From: Plecoglossus altivelis
Lineage: Eukaryota > Chordata > Actinopteri > Osmeriformes > Plecoglossidae
Direction: 5' to 3'
NCBI GenBank assembly: GCA_036571765.1
Contig: BROE01000015.1
Location: 6,377,877 to 6,441,876, forward strand
Length of the DNA: 64,000 nucleotides
The stretch's first letter is position 1, and the number at the start of each line of letters is the position of its first letter. The position numbers and the translations under genes were made by a program. Shown here piece by piece: positions 1-9,898 of the stretch. A model generated the notes under the pieces. It made no database searches. It saw nothing but the letters and a program-made list of their open reading frames with translations, and had not been told where the DNA came from.

Positions 1-774
1 GGTTTAGATGACCACCTGGGAAAAGAAGGGAAAAAAACCAAGAAAAAAAGCCCATTATGTGTTGAACTGTAACCCGCTTACACTCAATTTAAAGAGAGAC
101 CGAATCCAATATGAAACTCACCTTTAAAAATCACTTTCTTTTCTTAGTGAGAGAGAGAGAGAGAGAGAGCGAGAGTAACAGGCCCCCAGACTATCCTCAG
201 TAATGGGAGGAAAATGCCTGTTTCGATAGGATGTGTCTGTGACACCGTAAATAGAAGGGAGGTAAAAGACTGAGATTTCATTCCATAAAGCTTATGTTTT
301 TTACTCTATACTTTGAAGGAGGGGGAACCTAATGAAGTGCTGAGATGGAACATTCATGTGGGTGTGTGTCTCCTCCTCGTGCGTTTAGCTCTTTTGTGTC
401 GTGGTAGGAGGTACCTAATTATAAGAGTCTTATTTTCTCCTCCACACATGTATTAGTGGGTGACAGTCTCATTATAAAACTGCAGAAACTGGCAGCAGCC
501 TCCCTACCTTCTTTGACAGTGGATACTGGGTGTATTCAGTGATAAAATAAAATGTTCAAAGTCAAACCGAATAGCTTTGCAAACAGAACGAGAAAACGCT
601 CCTCTCTCCCACCGTTTGGATTTGGTGCCTTACTGAATCCTCGCGATTGGTTAACCTTTGAATTTCTCCAACTGGAAATGTCTTATCCATTTCTCTTCTT
701 CTGTCTGAAGAATTGGAGTTATTCTATCCCGTTGGTAATTCGCCCGGAATGCCGGTGAATGTGTGCAGTCTCAC
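1..774 (-). other. aqp3: aqp3 intron 2 (partial, runs off the left end)
   Basis: This is intron sequence read on the minus strand. The donor GTGAGA begins at 774, directly after exon 2. No reading resembling the next AQP3 exon (loop B with the first NPA motif) is present down to base 1, so the intron continues outside the window. It holds a short (GA)n run at 149-175. A small plus-strand open frame at 552-758 has no known similarity and is probably chance. Confidence 0.75.
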
Positions 775-901
775 CTGACACCTGTCCACTCACGAGGATG
801 CCTAAAGTGGCGGCGAATCCGAAGGCAAAGTTGACAGTGAGGAACATGCCATGTGAGCCCCCGCTCAACACCAGCTGTGCAACAGCTCCGCAGCCAAACA
901 T
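775..901 (-). CDS. aqp3: Aquaporin-3 exon 2 (aquaglyceroporin)
   Basis: This exon encodes about 42 residues, from [15 protein letters not shown] to [10 protein letters not shown], and ends on the first base of a Gly codon. That matches the segment of AQP3 covering the end of membrane helix 1, the first outer loop and helix 2, just before the loop that carries the first NPA box. The acceptor reads CTGTAG|ATG at 902-901 and the donor TCAG|GTGAGA at 775-774. The exon is 127 bases and enters in phase 0, consistent with exon 1 ending on a full codon. AQP3 is a plasma-membrane channel for water, glycerol and urea. AQP9, AQP7 and AQP10 are related, but the [20 protein letters not shown] pattern fits AQP3 best. 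I cannot tell whether this is the a or b teleost paralogue. Confidence 0.93.
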
Positions 902-2117
902 CTACAGCGAGCAGATCAACACAAAACGAGAGACCATCCATCACACACAGACAGCTGAATGGTTACAATATGCAGTCTCAGAAATCCACTACTGAATTTC
1001 CTCTACTGGGCTTTTCTTCTTTTCCTCTAAAGTACTCAAATGTACCGAGAGAGTGAGTAATGATGAAAAAGAGCCCTGTTGCCATGCGCAGACGGACCAA
1101 ACAGGTAAAAAAAAAAAACAGACCACCCACAACAGCACAGTTGGCAGCCCAGCCCAAGGGTCAGACCTCACAGCTTTCACCAAGGGCGTGGCTGTCTCAG
1201 ACCTGGGAAACCCTGCTCGTGTTATGGGTGGTATCACGCAGCTTATTGACGGGTCTGAGTTCCCTGGCGGCACCTGTGGAGCTCTCAGCAGAGAGCTGGC
1301 CCGAGCCCACCAGTGAGACTTCATGCCAGTGAGCTATGAGGTTTCACTCAGCGTTGCGTAGCCAAATACCGTCTAAGGCACCCGTAGAACTCTGACTGTG
1401 CTCCAGGAGAACAACAGATGGCCAGCCCCTGCTCAGCTGCTAAAGCCTCAGACACTGTTTATTGCGTTACTGTACCATGGAAAAACAGAAGAACACAGAT
1501 AACTGCGTCTGGTTTGAACTTCACATGGTTTTTATTTCAAAGACGTCACATACAGGGAGGTCCAAGAGGAGTTGTTGATTGGTGTTTTGTCTTTTGTCTT
1601 CTTTATTTTTTTGGAGTGTGCAGGTGAATGTACTGTGAGAATTACACCTGCCCATTCCAAGGCTTCTCATGTAACAGATGAGACCAAATCTTTGTAAGTA
1701 GTCTCATTAAATAATTCTAAAGAAAACAGTTTTCTCTCTTTATCAGAGTAAATGTATTTCTGTGTGGAGGATAATGACAATAGATTTTTTATAGTGTTTA
1801 TTATTTTTATAATAGGCATTAATTTATGTTCTCGTATGCAAGACAATGAAGCTTAAAGACTATTGTTGCACACATTCAAATAAGAGTCGGAGCATTAACC
1901 AATGAAAAAAAGAATACATGGCTTAATGATTGTTTTAACACCAGCCAGACAAACAATACGATCATTGTTTGCAAGTACAATCATTCAGCACAAGGCTTTC
2001 CCATTCAAACTCACATCTCCCACTCTTGTCAATAACAGGTGATACCAGGGGGAAACCCACTTGATGTCTCTCAGCATCGAACATTCCAGTCAAGGCCAAA
2101 CCTCGGTTCCTACTCAC
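902..2117 (-). other. aqp3: aqp3 intron 1
   Basis: The intron lies between exon 1 and exon 2 on the minus strand. The donor GTGAGT is at 2117-2112 and the acceptor ends in CTGTAG at 902. It is about 1.2 kb of complex sequence. Open frames on both strands at 989-1332 overlap one another and match no family I know. The rest (1640-1960) is A/T-rich and shows no repeats or coding signs. Confidence 0.85.
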
Positions 2118-2225
2118 CACCAGGATCAGGGTTCCCAGACATTCAGCCAGGGCCTGTCGAAGGAGCATATGACGAATCTGGAAGCTCCGCGCCACCTTGT
2201 CCAAAAGAACCTTCTGTCTTCCCAT
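2118..2225 (-). CDS. aqp3: Aquaporin-3 exon 1, start codon and N-terminus
   Basis: This exon encodes 36 residues starting [15 protein letters not shown] and ending [14 protein letters not shown]. The ALAECLGT stretch is the conserved start of membrane helix 1 in MIP-family channels, with its Glu, and the short cytoplasmic leader beginning MGRQK is typical of AQP3. The start was chosen because the ATG at 2225 has A at -3 and G at +4 and because the exon then splices in phase 0 to MFGCGAV of exon 2. The donor is GGTG|GTGAGT. Spliced together, exons 1 and 2 give the continuous AQP3 motif [16 protein letters not shown]. The later exons, including both NPA motifs and the aquaglyceroporin-type Asp, are outside the window, so intactness cannot be judged. 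Confidence 0.93.
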
Positions 2226-2330
2226 GATGCAGCTGTGTTAGAGTCGTCCAGCCCAGTGTCTAATTCCGGGAGGTCTGTGCGTCCGCTCTTAAAGCATAGT
2301 GGGGATCCCTCCCACTTTGAGAAAAAGCGG
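2226..2330 (-). promoter_or_regulatory. aqp3: aqp3 5' UTR and probable core promoter
   Basis: On the minus strand this lies directly upstream of the aqp3 ATG. A TATA-like CTTTAAGA is at 2294-2287, about 62 bases before the ATG, which would put transcription start near 2258 and give a short 5' UTR. The TATA-like match is weak and no initiator was proven. An upstream untranslated exon is not excluded. Confidence 0.35.
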
Positions 2331-4543
2331 AATACATAGTTCTCCTGGATGTTCTTCCCCTCCCTCCACACCTCCACCCATATCTCTTTCCCTCACGTTC
2401 TTCCGTCTCCAGACTCCAGTCCTTCCAGTGGAATCTGCTTGACCTTCCTGGTCTGTTTTCAGCTAGCTGCTCGGGTTTGGCGTCACCACTCTCTGGCACA
2501 CCAGTGCAGCGTCGTAGTAAAATCAACAGACGAAGTCCCAGTACAAACCTTGTCACTTGTGCAAGTTTGCCGACTGTTCAAATGAGGATTTCTGCATGCG
2601 AAATATGATACGCTCATTACCTATTCCGAACATGAAATCTTTAGTTACCGAGTGAATTCTTCTCATCGGTAACGGGACATTTTTCAGGCAACGGTAATCG
2701 CCAGTTTCACTAAAACCACACAAATTCCGAATAATAGGAAACTGTGTTTTAGAGCCAGATGAGACCACTCTGGGATTCCTGAAGATCTTGAGTCAGATAT
2801 TGAACTTGATGGATGGGCACAGTGGTGTACTAGTGTGATTAGCTAAACAGTTTGTTCCCTGTCCTCACTGTGGTTTCTGAGCCTCTTCTACAAGCCTTGG
2901 CTGCTCTAAAGCCCACCTCAGGTAAATGTGATAGAACAGGTTGTAACTAATATGGCAAGCCTGAGTTTGCACCCTGGATCAATGGCCTCACTTTTGTCCT
3001 TCTCTCCAAAAGGAACACTGAGAATTGTTGAGGAGGCAGGAATTAAGGGCTTTTGTCCCAGCAGAAAGTAGCACACCGCCCCTTGTCAGGGAGATGCTTT
3101 TGTCCACCATTCCTACAGTTTGGCATAGAAAGCAAAACAAGAGGAGCTATTTGGATGGTTGTTGAGGTCCAAGTATAAAAGTGTCTTGAAAACTGCTGTC
3201 GGGAAATTGGGGGGAAATTATTGTAATAAATCCAGAAACAAAACAAATAGCCATTCATGAAGAAGAATCATTTATTCGTCCATGAAATGTGGAACACAAA
3301 CGCACTCGTGTAAAGAACAGAAACACACACTTCCCTGGGTGAGTCTGGGTTTCTGTTTCATCCAGCCATCCCTCCTCCCAGAAAAGCCCGGAGCAGAGGG
3401 CAGCCACAACAGGACCGCCCAGGCACAAAACCAAGCGCTCACGATGTTCCAGCCAGGAACACCAGCAGGAGAGCATTCTGTTGAGCATGTTTCTACATTG
3501 GGATCACTTTTATTTTACCCACGAGAGCATGGGGAGAACATGCAAACGCCAAGGGTGTCTTTAAAAAAATGTAGCATTCTGTGTTGGAACACAAGTCCAC
3601 ATTTAGGAAGACATCTATACATTTCACACTGAAGGGAGCTTTTCTTTATCTGGTGAACAGCTGTCAATAAAGACCTGATGGAACAATATCATCCATTTGG
3701 TTCGCTGCAGATTGACCCCCTATCTAGATCACTGTCCTGGATGCCTGTCAAGTTTTGAGACCTGGGTTAGTTCAATTTTTCTTAAGCTTTTATCCGGACA
3801 TACCAGCTTGTCAGACGGCAGCCCAGAATGAAAGAAACAGGCTCATTCCCTTATCACTGCCACCTAACTGATGCAGGGTTGACATTCGAAACAGGATTTT
3901 TCATTCGCCTGTCAGGTTTTACCTTTCAAATTGTGTGTGCTGTAAGAGGGTCCTCACCCCTCTTTTACATACATGAACCAGTCTAATAATAAAAAAATAT
4001 ATAAATAACTGTCTCTGTCTTCCATGAACACACACAAGTGCACACACATGTACAGCTCAAATTCAACATCACAACAGGAGATCATAGAACATTTAGACAG
4101 AGCTAAATGGCATGTTGGACACATTTGTTGGAGGGAACTTAAATAATTCAGTAGCACAGGGTAGTACCACAGAGAGCCTTTGTGCAGGTGAGGAATGAGG
4201 TCCCTGTCTGACGCAGGGGAGGAGTAGCTAATGGGCTCTGAGAGTGATAGGGCAAAAGCTCACTGGCGCAACCATAAAATGTTTCCTCTGCCTGTATGCT
4301 AATGGACTTATGAATAATGTGGCATTCTGCTTGATTCCACCGTGAATCACATACTCTAGGTTTCACTCACTGATTATCCGCTGGTTGAGCAAGCCTCTAA
4401 TAAACATTTTACTAGAACTTGTCTTAAGTTGCTTTCGGTTGCAAATTTACAAGCATTTCATTTACAAGCATTTACTAAGAATAGGATGGGAAATCATATG
4501 ACAACTTATATGAATATGCTCTGCTTGTCAGACTGTAACGTAA
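2331..4543. other. aqp3 upstream flank, no gene seen
   Basis: Complex sequence with no long open frame resembling a known protein and no large repeat. Short frames at 2553-2768, 3255-3488 and 3282-3632 overlap on opposite strands and look like chance. Proximal regulatory sites for aqp3 could lie here, but none stands out. Confidence 0.5.
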
Positions 4544-4976
4544 TGTCACGGTGCCATGCTTGAGCACGCGTTGGGTCACAGCTACGGATGTGCCTGTCAG
4601 ATGTTTCGATTTAATTCTTGGTTTTCCCTGCCCTAGAGTGTCTAGTTTTCTGATCAGTGCAGAGGTTGGACACCTGTGTCAGTTTGTTCATTAGTTCTGA
4701 GTGTTGTCACCTGTGTCTTGATTGGTTCGATACTTAAGGTCATGTTCTGCATCCAATCGTTGTTGGTTGTTGTATCTGCCTAGATGTGTGTCTGTGAGTA
4801 TCCCTGCCATGTTTTTAATTTGACCAGCAAGGTCTCTCTGTCTCTCTTTGGGTTCATCTCCCTATCTCATAGTGATACTTGGCTCATCATTACTAAGTCA
4901 GAGTTATGTGTTTATAGGTGCTGCAATTTTGTTCCAATCATACACAGTGCACTTGCGCACATTTTCAACAGTGACA
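4544..4976 (+). mobile_element. Probable decayed solo LTR (Ty3/Gypsy-like)
   Basis: The segment starts TGTCAC and ends GTGACA, the inverted TG..CA termini of an LTR, and its 433 bases are a normal LTR length. Inside is an LTR-style promoter layout: repeated CACCTGTGTC words, a CCAAT-like ATTGGTT, and the TATA-like TACTTAAGG at 4731-4739, as in many fish Gypsy LTRs. No matching target-site duplication is visible (CGTAA before, CAAAC after), and no gag or pol sequence is nearby. It is therefore either an old solo LTR or a chance resemblance. It contributes no gene. Confidence 0.38.
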
Positions 4977-7040
4977 CAAACCCATCTCAAACACTCATGC
5001 GCACCCTTCTAGAACATTCCTGAACAAGGTGAGTGGGCCTGGTTCCTTCTCTACATAAACAAAAACGCAGACGACCGAGGCAAACTGATAAATATGAAAC
5101 GGGGTAGATAAAATTACGCCCCTTGATGGAAGTGGATGCCGAACAAACACAATAAAATGTCCTTGTTCGCACCTGCATGCTGTGACTTCCTGTCCTTCTC
5201 TGGCAAAGCCAAGCAGACGTACCCTGTTCAGACCTGATCCTCATTCAAGCACTGCCTCTAAGCCCCCTGGGAGCCACAGTAGTTATAGGATATCGCCTTT
5301 CCAATCTCAGTCTATTCTCTCTCTCGGATATGGTAGGTGTGATCCTGAATATGAGCCCACTCTGACTGGATTACCATCATAAGAAGAAAACACAAACACA
5401 CACACCCGCGCACGCGCGCACACACATGAGAGGACAACACATTTTCTTGTTCTATCCGTTTCTGAGCCTGTATAGCTGTAGACCAGCCTTTCAGAATAGC
5501 TTGTTTTTGTACAGTAAGCTTCAAATTCAGGCCTCTCCTATTGTTCAGCAGTCTTTTAGCAGCATGACTGACTGCCATAGCGTCCACTGAATAGTGCTAC
5601 AGCAGGCAGTTTCAAACTTTACATTTTTGCAATTTATTGCATTTTTAGTCCTGGTCACTACCAAAGTACAAGGTGGACAATGACCTTAACTGCAGTAAAA
5701 AAAAAACGAATGTCTCTCCTTAGCTTTGCTCTAGCTGGTGGTGACTGACCAGTAGAAGGCAGTATTTGACCACAGCTTCTCTCTGCGTCTGCCTGAGGCT
5801 TTAGTATGTAGAGCAATCCAGCGACCTGGGCTTTCAAGTGCAGGCGTGGCAAGCTATCCCTAGGGAGCATCACGCGGGGTAGGTGATGCGCGAGGAACCT
5901 GCCGGTGGTTGTGAGGTGGGCCATCTGGCCACACCAGTCCCACTCTCAACCTTGTGCACGGCCGCGTTGCTCACCGTTGAGACCAGGAGAGCCCCCCCCC
6001 CCTCCTTGAGAATTACACATTGAAATTCATCATCATCAACCGTGACAGCCTTTAGTTAAGTTGAAAAACAATTCCCTCATTGATTTAACTCAGTTCTGCT
6101 GTTTGTTCTGCAAATTGTCTGATGTTTTCATCGGCGGTTCCTGCAAATAACACAGAAAATAGGTTGAGGAACACGTATTTTGGTCATTTTTAAGGAGGGG
6201 ATTGCTGAATAATGTTGAGGAGAAAAATGTAATAGAAAAGAACAAAGCAAAAAGGCAGATAATTATTTTCATGAATTCACAATTGTTAACCATGAAACTT
6301 GTATTCAGTCAAATTTCATATGCGTCTCCCTCAAGACGTGTCAGAGCCACTGTTACCTTGGTTGAAAGCATAACTGATGTCCCAGGATTTTTATTTTTTA
6401 ATCTTCGCTGTCTTTGAAAACTGTCTGGCTTTTGAGATCATTTGTAATGGGCTCCTAAAAGGGGAAATCATATTGATATTCTCTGTTTTCTGAATTCTCC
6501 ATGTAGACCGGAGAATGTGCTCTACTTGTGCTGTTCAGAATATCGTGTAGCCATTATAAATCCATGTGCAGAAGGTCAGCACTCTGTCCACCCTTTTCTG
6601 TTTGATTCTGAGTTTGTGTGCTGCTGTCAATCGGAATATGCAGTGGAGCTCTCTACCACACAGACAGGATACACAGCTGTGTGAGAGTGGTAAAAAAGGC
6701 TTGAACTGTGTTGGGTTTTTCTAGAATCATTTCTAATAGTTTAGCAATGATTTCAGTGCTAATTACAGTACATTGATTTTTCACTTGTCACTCGTATTTG
6801 CAGCTAAAATAGGCTTTAATTTTCTTTAACTATACTGTTGATTTCTCTTCATTCCATGCAATACTTGTAATTGTTTTATTACTTGACTTTTAAGTTTGTG
6901 TATATGTACTTTTATGAATTTTGCAGTCATGATTGCCTTGAGTCATAATCCGAGAGTATGTTGTGGAGCACCTAATCTGTTTTCCATGTGCGATGGTCAG
7001 TCCTCTCATTAGCATATGTATTCTCATATTCTAATTATAT
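4977..7040. other. Intergenic DNA, no gene seen
   Basis: Complex sequence with a short CA/CG dinucleotide run near 5393-5430 and C/A homopolymers near 5697 and 5992. The 5650-5960 part is relatively GC-rich. Open frames are short and unsupported. Toward 6.7-7.0 kb the DNA becomes A/T-rich. Confidence 0.5.
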
Positions 7041-7049
7041 CTATCTATC

Positions 7050-7098
<49 letters not shown>
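7041..7098. repeat. (CTAT)n microsatellite
   Basis: About 14 copies of CTAT with one early register shift near 7051 and a TATA end. The Ser-Ile-Tyr-Leu frame at 6988-7185 is only the translation of this array. Confidence 0.97.
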
Positions 7099-8217
7099 AT
7101 ATCTAGACATAATACTGACAACTCACTCTACACCCATTCTGTTAGTAAATTCTTGAGCCAACAGTTAGATGTGCCTCTCCTTTAGAAACAGTTGCCGATG
7201 CCATCTTCCTACAGCATAAATACACAATAAGCATCACAATTACTTAGGAAAAATCTCAGCTTGGTTCCTCCTGACAAAAGACGATGCTGTTAGTGCTGCT
7301 AATGTATATAGATCTCTGTCCTTGAGTTCACTACTGTCGCCGAGTTGTCTGGTGAAAGACCACTACACAGTTCTTAGTTGATTGTGTATATTTAGTCATT
7401 GTAATAAATACACTCCCGTCTGAGGGTCTATATAGCCTTACATGCAAAGAGCAATCCAGCTAGAGAAAGGGTAAGTGTCTGAATGTTTATGGCCATTGTG
7501 CAGTTGAAGTGGTGATGGGGCACCGCGCCTGCTATTCAAGGTCTACTGTACTTGTTTCTTTGGTTGTCACATACCCAAGCCTGATTGTGCGCGCTCTATT
7601 ATTCCCCTTTGCGTCATCATTAGATATTCCCATTCGGTCGAGAAGATATTAAGAGCTGCGGTAATTTACAGAAGATAAATGTAGGCTTAGTTTAGAACAA
7701 AAGCACGGCGTACAGAACAAGACGACTAATGTTGCATGTATGCCTCCATTTTATGTGTTTTAATTACACTTAGGAAAACCGTTTTGGTTGAACACTGCTA
7801 CACATGAGACAGAGTCCATTAAAGTATTTGTCTTTCTTGGTTTAGTGGATTTTAGGTTATGCACCGCCTAAATAAAGAAACGGTGGGAAGAAAGTAAAAC
7901 GTATCTCTAGCGTATGGCTTTGTTTCACCTCTGCTATTCACAGGGCGAGGAAAATAACGGCAATTCTGGGATCCAGTTCTGCTTTCACTATAGCCCATGC
8001 TTACTGTTCAGTTGTACAGTGTTTACTTGCTGTTCAAGCTGTATTAGTTTAAATAACGAATCGCATCATTATCAACGTTGGGCAGAACTTTCCCTGATCC
8101 CTCTCTTAACCTCTTCCTAAGGTCAAGTGCGTTTCGGCTAATTAGCGTCTCCAAGAGCAGCTCTTCAACAAAACACCAGCAAGTAGCCTCTCTTCATTCA
8201 CGGGTGCCCAGACACCT
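7099..8217. other. Intergenic DNA, no gene seen
   Basis: Complex sequence. The 7560-7790 part includes a CRE-like GCGTCATCATTAG and could be a regulatory element, but nothing more specific is visible. No open frame of interest. Confidence 0.45.
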
Positions 8218-8500
8218 GAGCCTCATTACGGATGCAGGAATTAAAGTTTTCTATTGACCTGCTGCATGTCGGAGCGCCGTTCTTTAATCCGGTGAGGGAC
8301 GAGCCGTCCGCTGACCGGTGTGTTGACATATACTCCCTTGTTACGCTTCATTGATCGCTGAGAGCCAACATCTGAAGCAAAGCCACCCTTTCGTGCTCAC
8401 CGTCCTCTCCACTACTCAATACTATGTTCCTGGCTTACGATTCACTTTTAATTAACCTGCGAACCCGGTCCTCAATCGATATGTAGATCAAGGAAGCGAG
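8218..8500. promoter_or_regulatory. Candidate conserved non-coding element
   Basis: Repeat-free sequence with several homeodomain-type cores: GGAATTAAAG (8237-8246), a bicoid-type TTTAATCC (8283-8290) and TTTTAATTAACC (8446-8457), followed by an ATCGAT box. It has no sustained open frame. The call rests on motif clustering and texture only. Conservation was not tested. Confidence 0.25.
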
Positions 8501-9096
8501 GGGAAACAACATAGGAGACTGGCCCTTTTTGATCGTTGTTTTGTTTGCGCTACTCCACAACGTCTGTGTATGACAACTATGTAACCAATACCTAGGTTCT
8601 GATTGTAAAAGAGATGACTATGTCCCACAGGCTATCAAACGTAATTTTCTCATCAAGGGACCAGTAATGATACTGTCAGTAGGCTAGCGAATAGAGAGCT
8701 ATCCCACCATAGCACCCTACAGGTACTGACATGATTGCAGGTGATGAGATGGAAATTTGAATGGAGTGCTTGTGCTTTCGTAGCCTCAGGACAGGTAGGA
8801 TGTTGTTGTCCATTGGCCAAGATGAATTCAAATGTGGTAGTGCAGAAAAACATATCTGAGATGTTAGCCTAAGGTACTATATGGGACTTTCCTGTGTCTT
8901 ATAACCTAACAGTCGTTATGTACGAAATAACATGTACTTGCACATTTACCATACCAACAGTTTTTTTGCTCAATTGCTAACTTTGTTAGTATGCAAGAAA
9001 CCAAAAAACAGCTCCTGGTATAGAATACGGAATGGGTATTTTCACCAGACCCTGTCGCAGTTTTGCATCCAAGATCAAAGTTCTGGTGGACTGAAA

Positions 9097-9099
<3 letters not shown>
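8501..9099. other. Intergenic DNA, no gene seen
   Basis: Ordinary complex sequence leading into a (TG)n array. The minus-strand frame at 8653-8853 shows no recognisable features. Confidence 0.5.
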
Positions 9100-9143
<44 letters not shown>

Positions 9144-9180
9144 ACAGTATATGTGTGTATATATACACATACATACACGC
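9100..9180. repeat. (TG)n microsatellite with palindromic TATA/CA tail
   Basis: Twenty-one TG units (9100-9141) run into a mixed TG/TA/CA segment that is nearly self-complementary (ATGTGTGTAT followed by ATATACACAT, one mismatch). The Val-Cys and Thr-His frames on both strands come from this repeat. Confidence 0.95.
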
Positions 9181-9343
9181 ACATCGTCATATTTTTAGTG
9201 ATTCTAAAGAAGCTATCTTTGGACAAGCTTGCTCCTACAGTACTGATTGTCCATACCTAGCCTGGCTTAATGTTACATTTCATATCCTTTTTCACTATAT
9301 TGTATGCCACTGAAAGAACTGATTTCTTGGATCTTGCATGAGC

Positions 9344-9435
9344 TGCCATCTCTCACGCATTTGATTGGTTCCACAGCGTGTGTAACCAATCAGATGTACT
9401 GTATGTATCTCACGGCCAATGCATGAGAGTTGGCA
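9344..9435. repeat. Nested inverted repeat
   Basis: The outer arms 9344-9363 and 9416-9435 (TGCCATCTCTCACGCATTTG against the complement of its partner) match at 17 of 20 positions. Inside, TGATTGGTT (9362-9370) and AACCAATCA (9384-9392) form a perfect 9-bp inverted pair of CCAAT boxes. It may be a decayed MITE, a cruciform-forming site or a paired NF-Y site. No target duplication was found. Confidence 0.55.
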
Positions 9436-9821
9436 GGAAAGTGTTTTTTTTATTTTTTACTTGTGATTTGAGGCACTCGTTGTTTCTCTGTGGATACATT
9501 CAACATGGAACTGGTTCTGGTTTCTTAGGCAACAAGCAGTCCATGAAGTCCTACCTCTTTTATTTTTTTCTCACAGTGATACTCGTATTGAACAACTACA
9601 GAAAACAAGGAATTGCACTTTGGTTGAACCTTGAGCAAAAATATAACAAATAACACAGACATAATGGAAGCACTTCCTTGTTGAGAACATAATAATGCAG
9701 GGCTATATGGCACTGGACCTATGACTCCTGTCTTTATGTTTTGAGAGTATCTCAAAGATTTCTCAAGTCTGTTAAGATGCAAAACTGATTGCCTCTCTTT
9801 CTTTTCTTTCTTCCATTTTAG

Positions 9822-9898
9822 AAGAAAAACAAAGTCCTTTTGACTTGAGTGTTGATGCTGGTGTGATGGAGATTGAGGGACCCTATGGAGAATGTCAA
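9822..9898 (+). CDS. Candidate internal coding exon of an unrecognised gene
   Basis: A long pyrimidine tract (9791-9819) ending TTTTAG precedes a 77-base segment that ends at a textbook donor, CAA|GTAAGT at 9899. Only one of three frames is open. It starts after two leftover bases, reads from EKQSPFDLSV through DAGVMEIEG to PYGECQ, and finishes on a complete codon. The composition (acidic, mixed, no low complexity) looks like real protein. I do not recognise the family, and no partner exon with matching phase was securely found. Branch-point-like CTGAT lies at 9786-9790. It could belong to a large plus-strand gene whose introns fill the window, to a lncRNA, or be a chance combination. The open frame continues to 10282 past the donor, which would be intron retention. 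Confidence 0.33.

Noticed and set aside
989..1332. Open frames on both strands inside aqp3 intron 1
   Set aside because: They overlap on opposite strands, match no family I know and lie between well-defined aqp3 splice sites.
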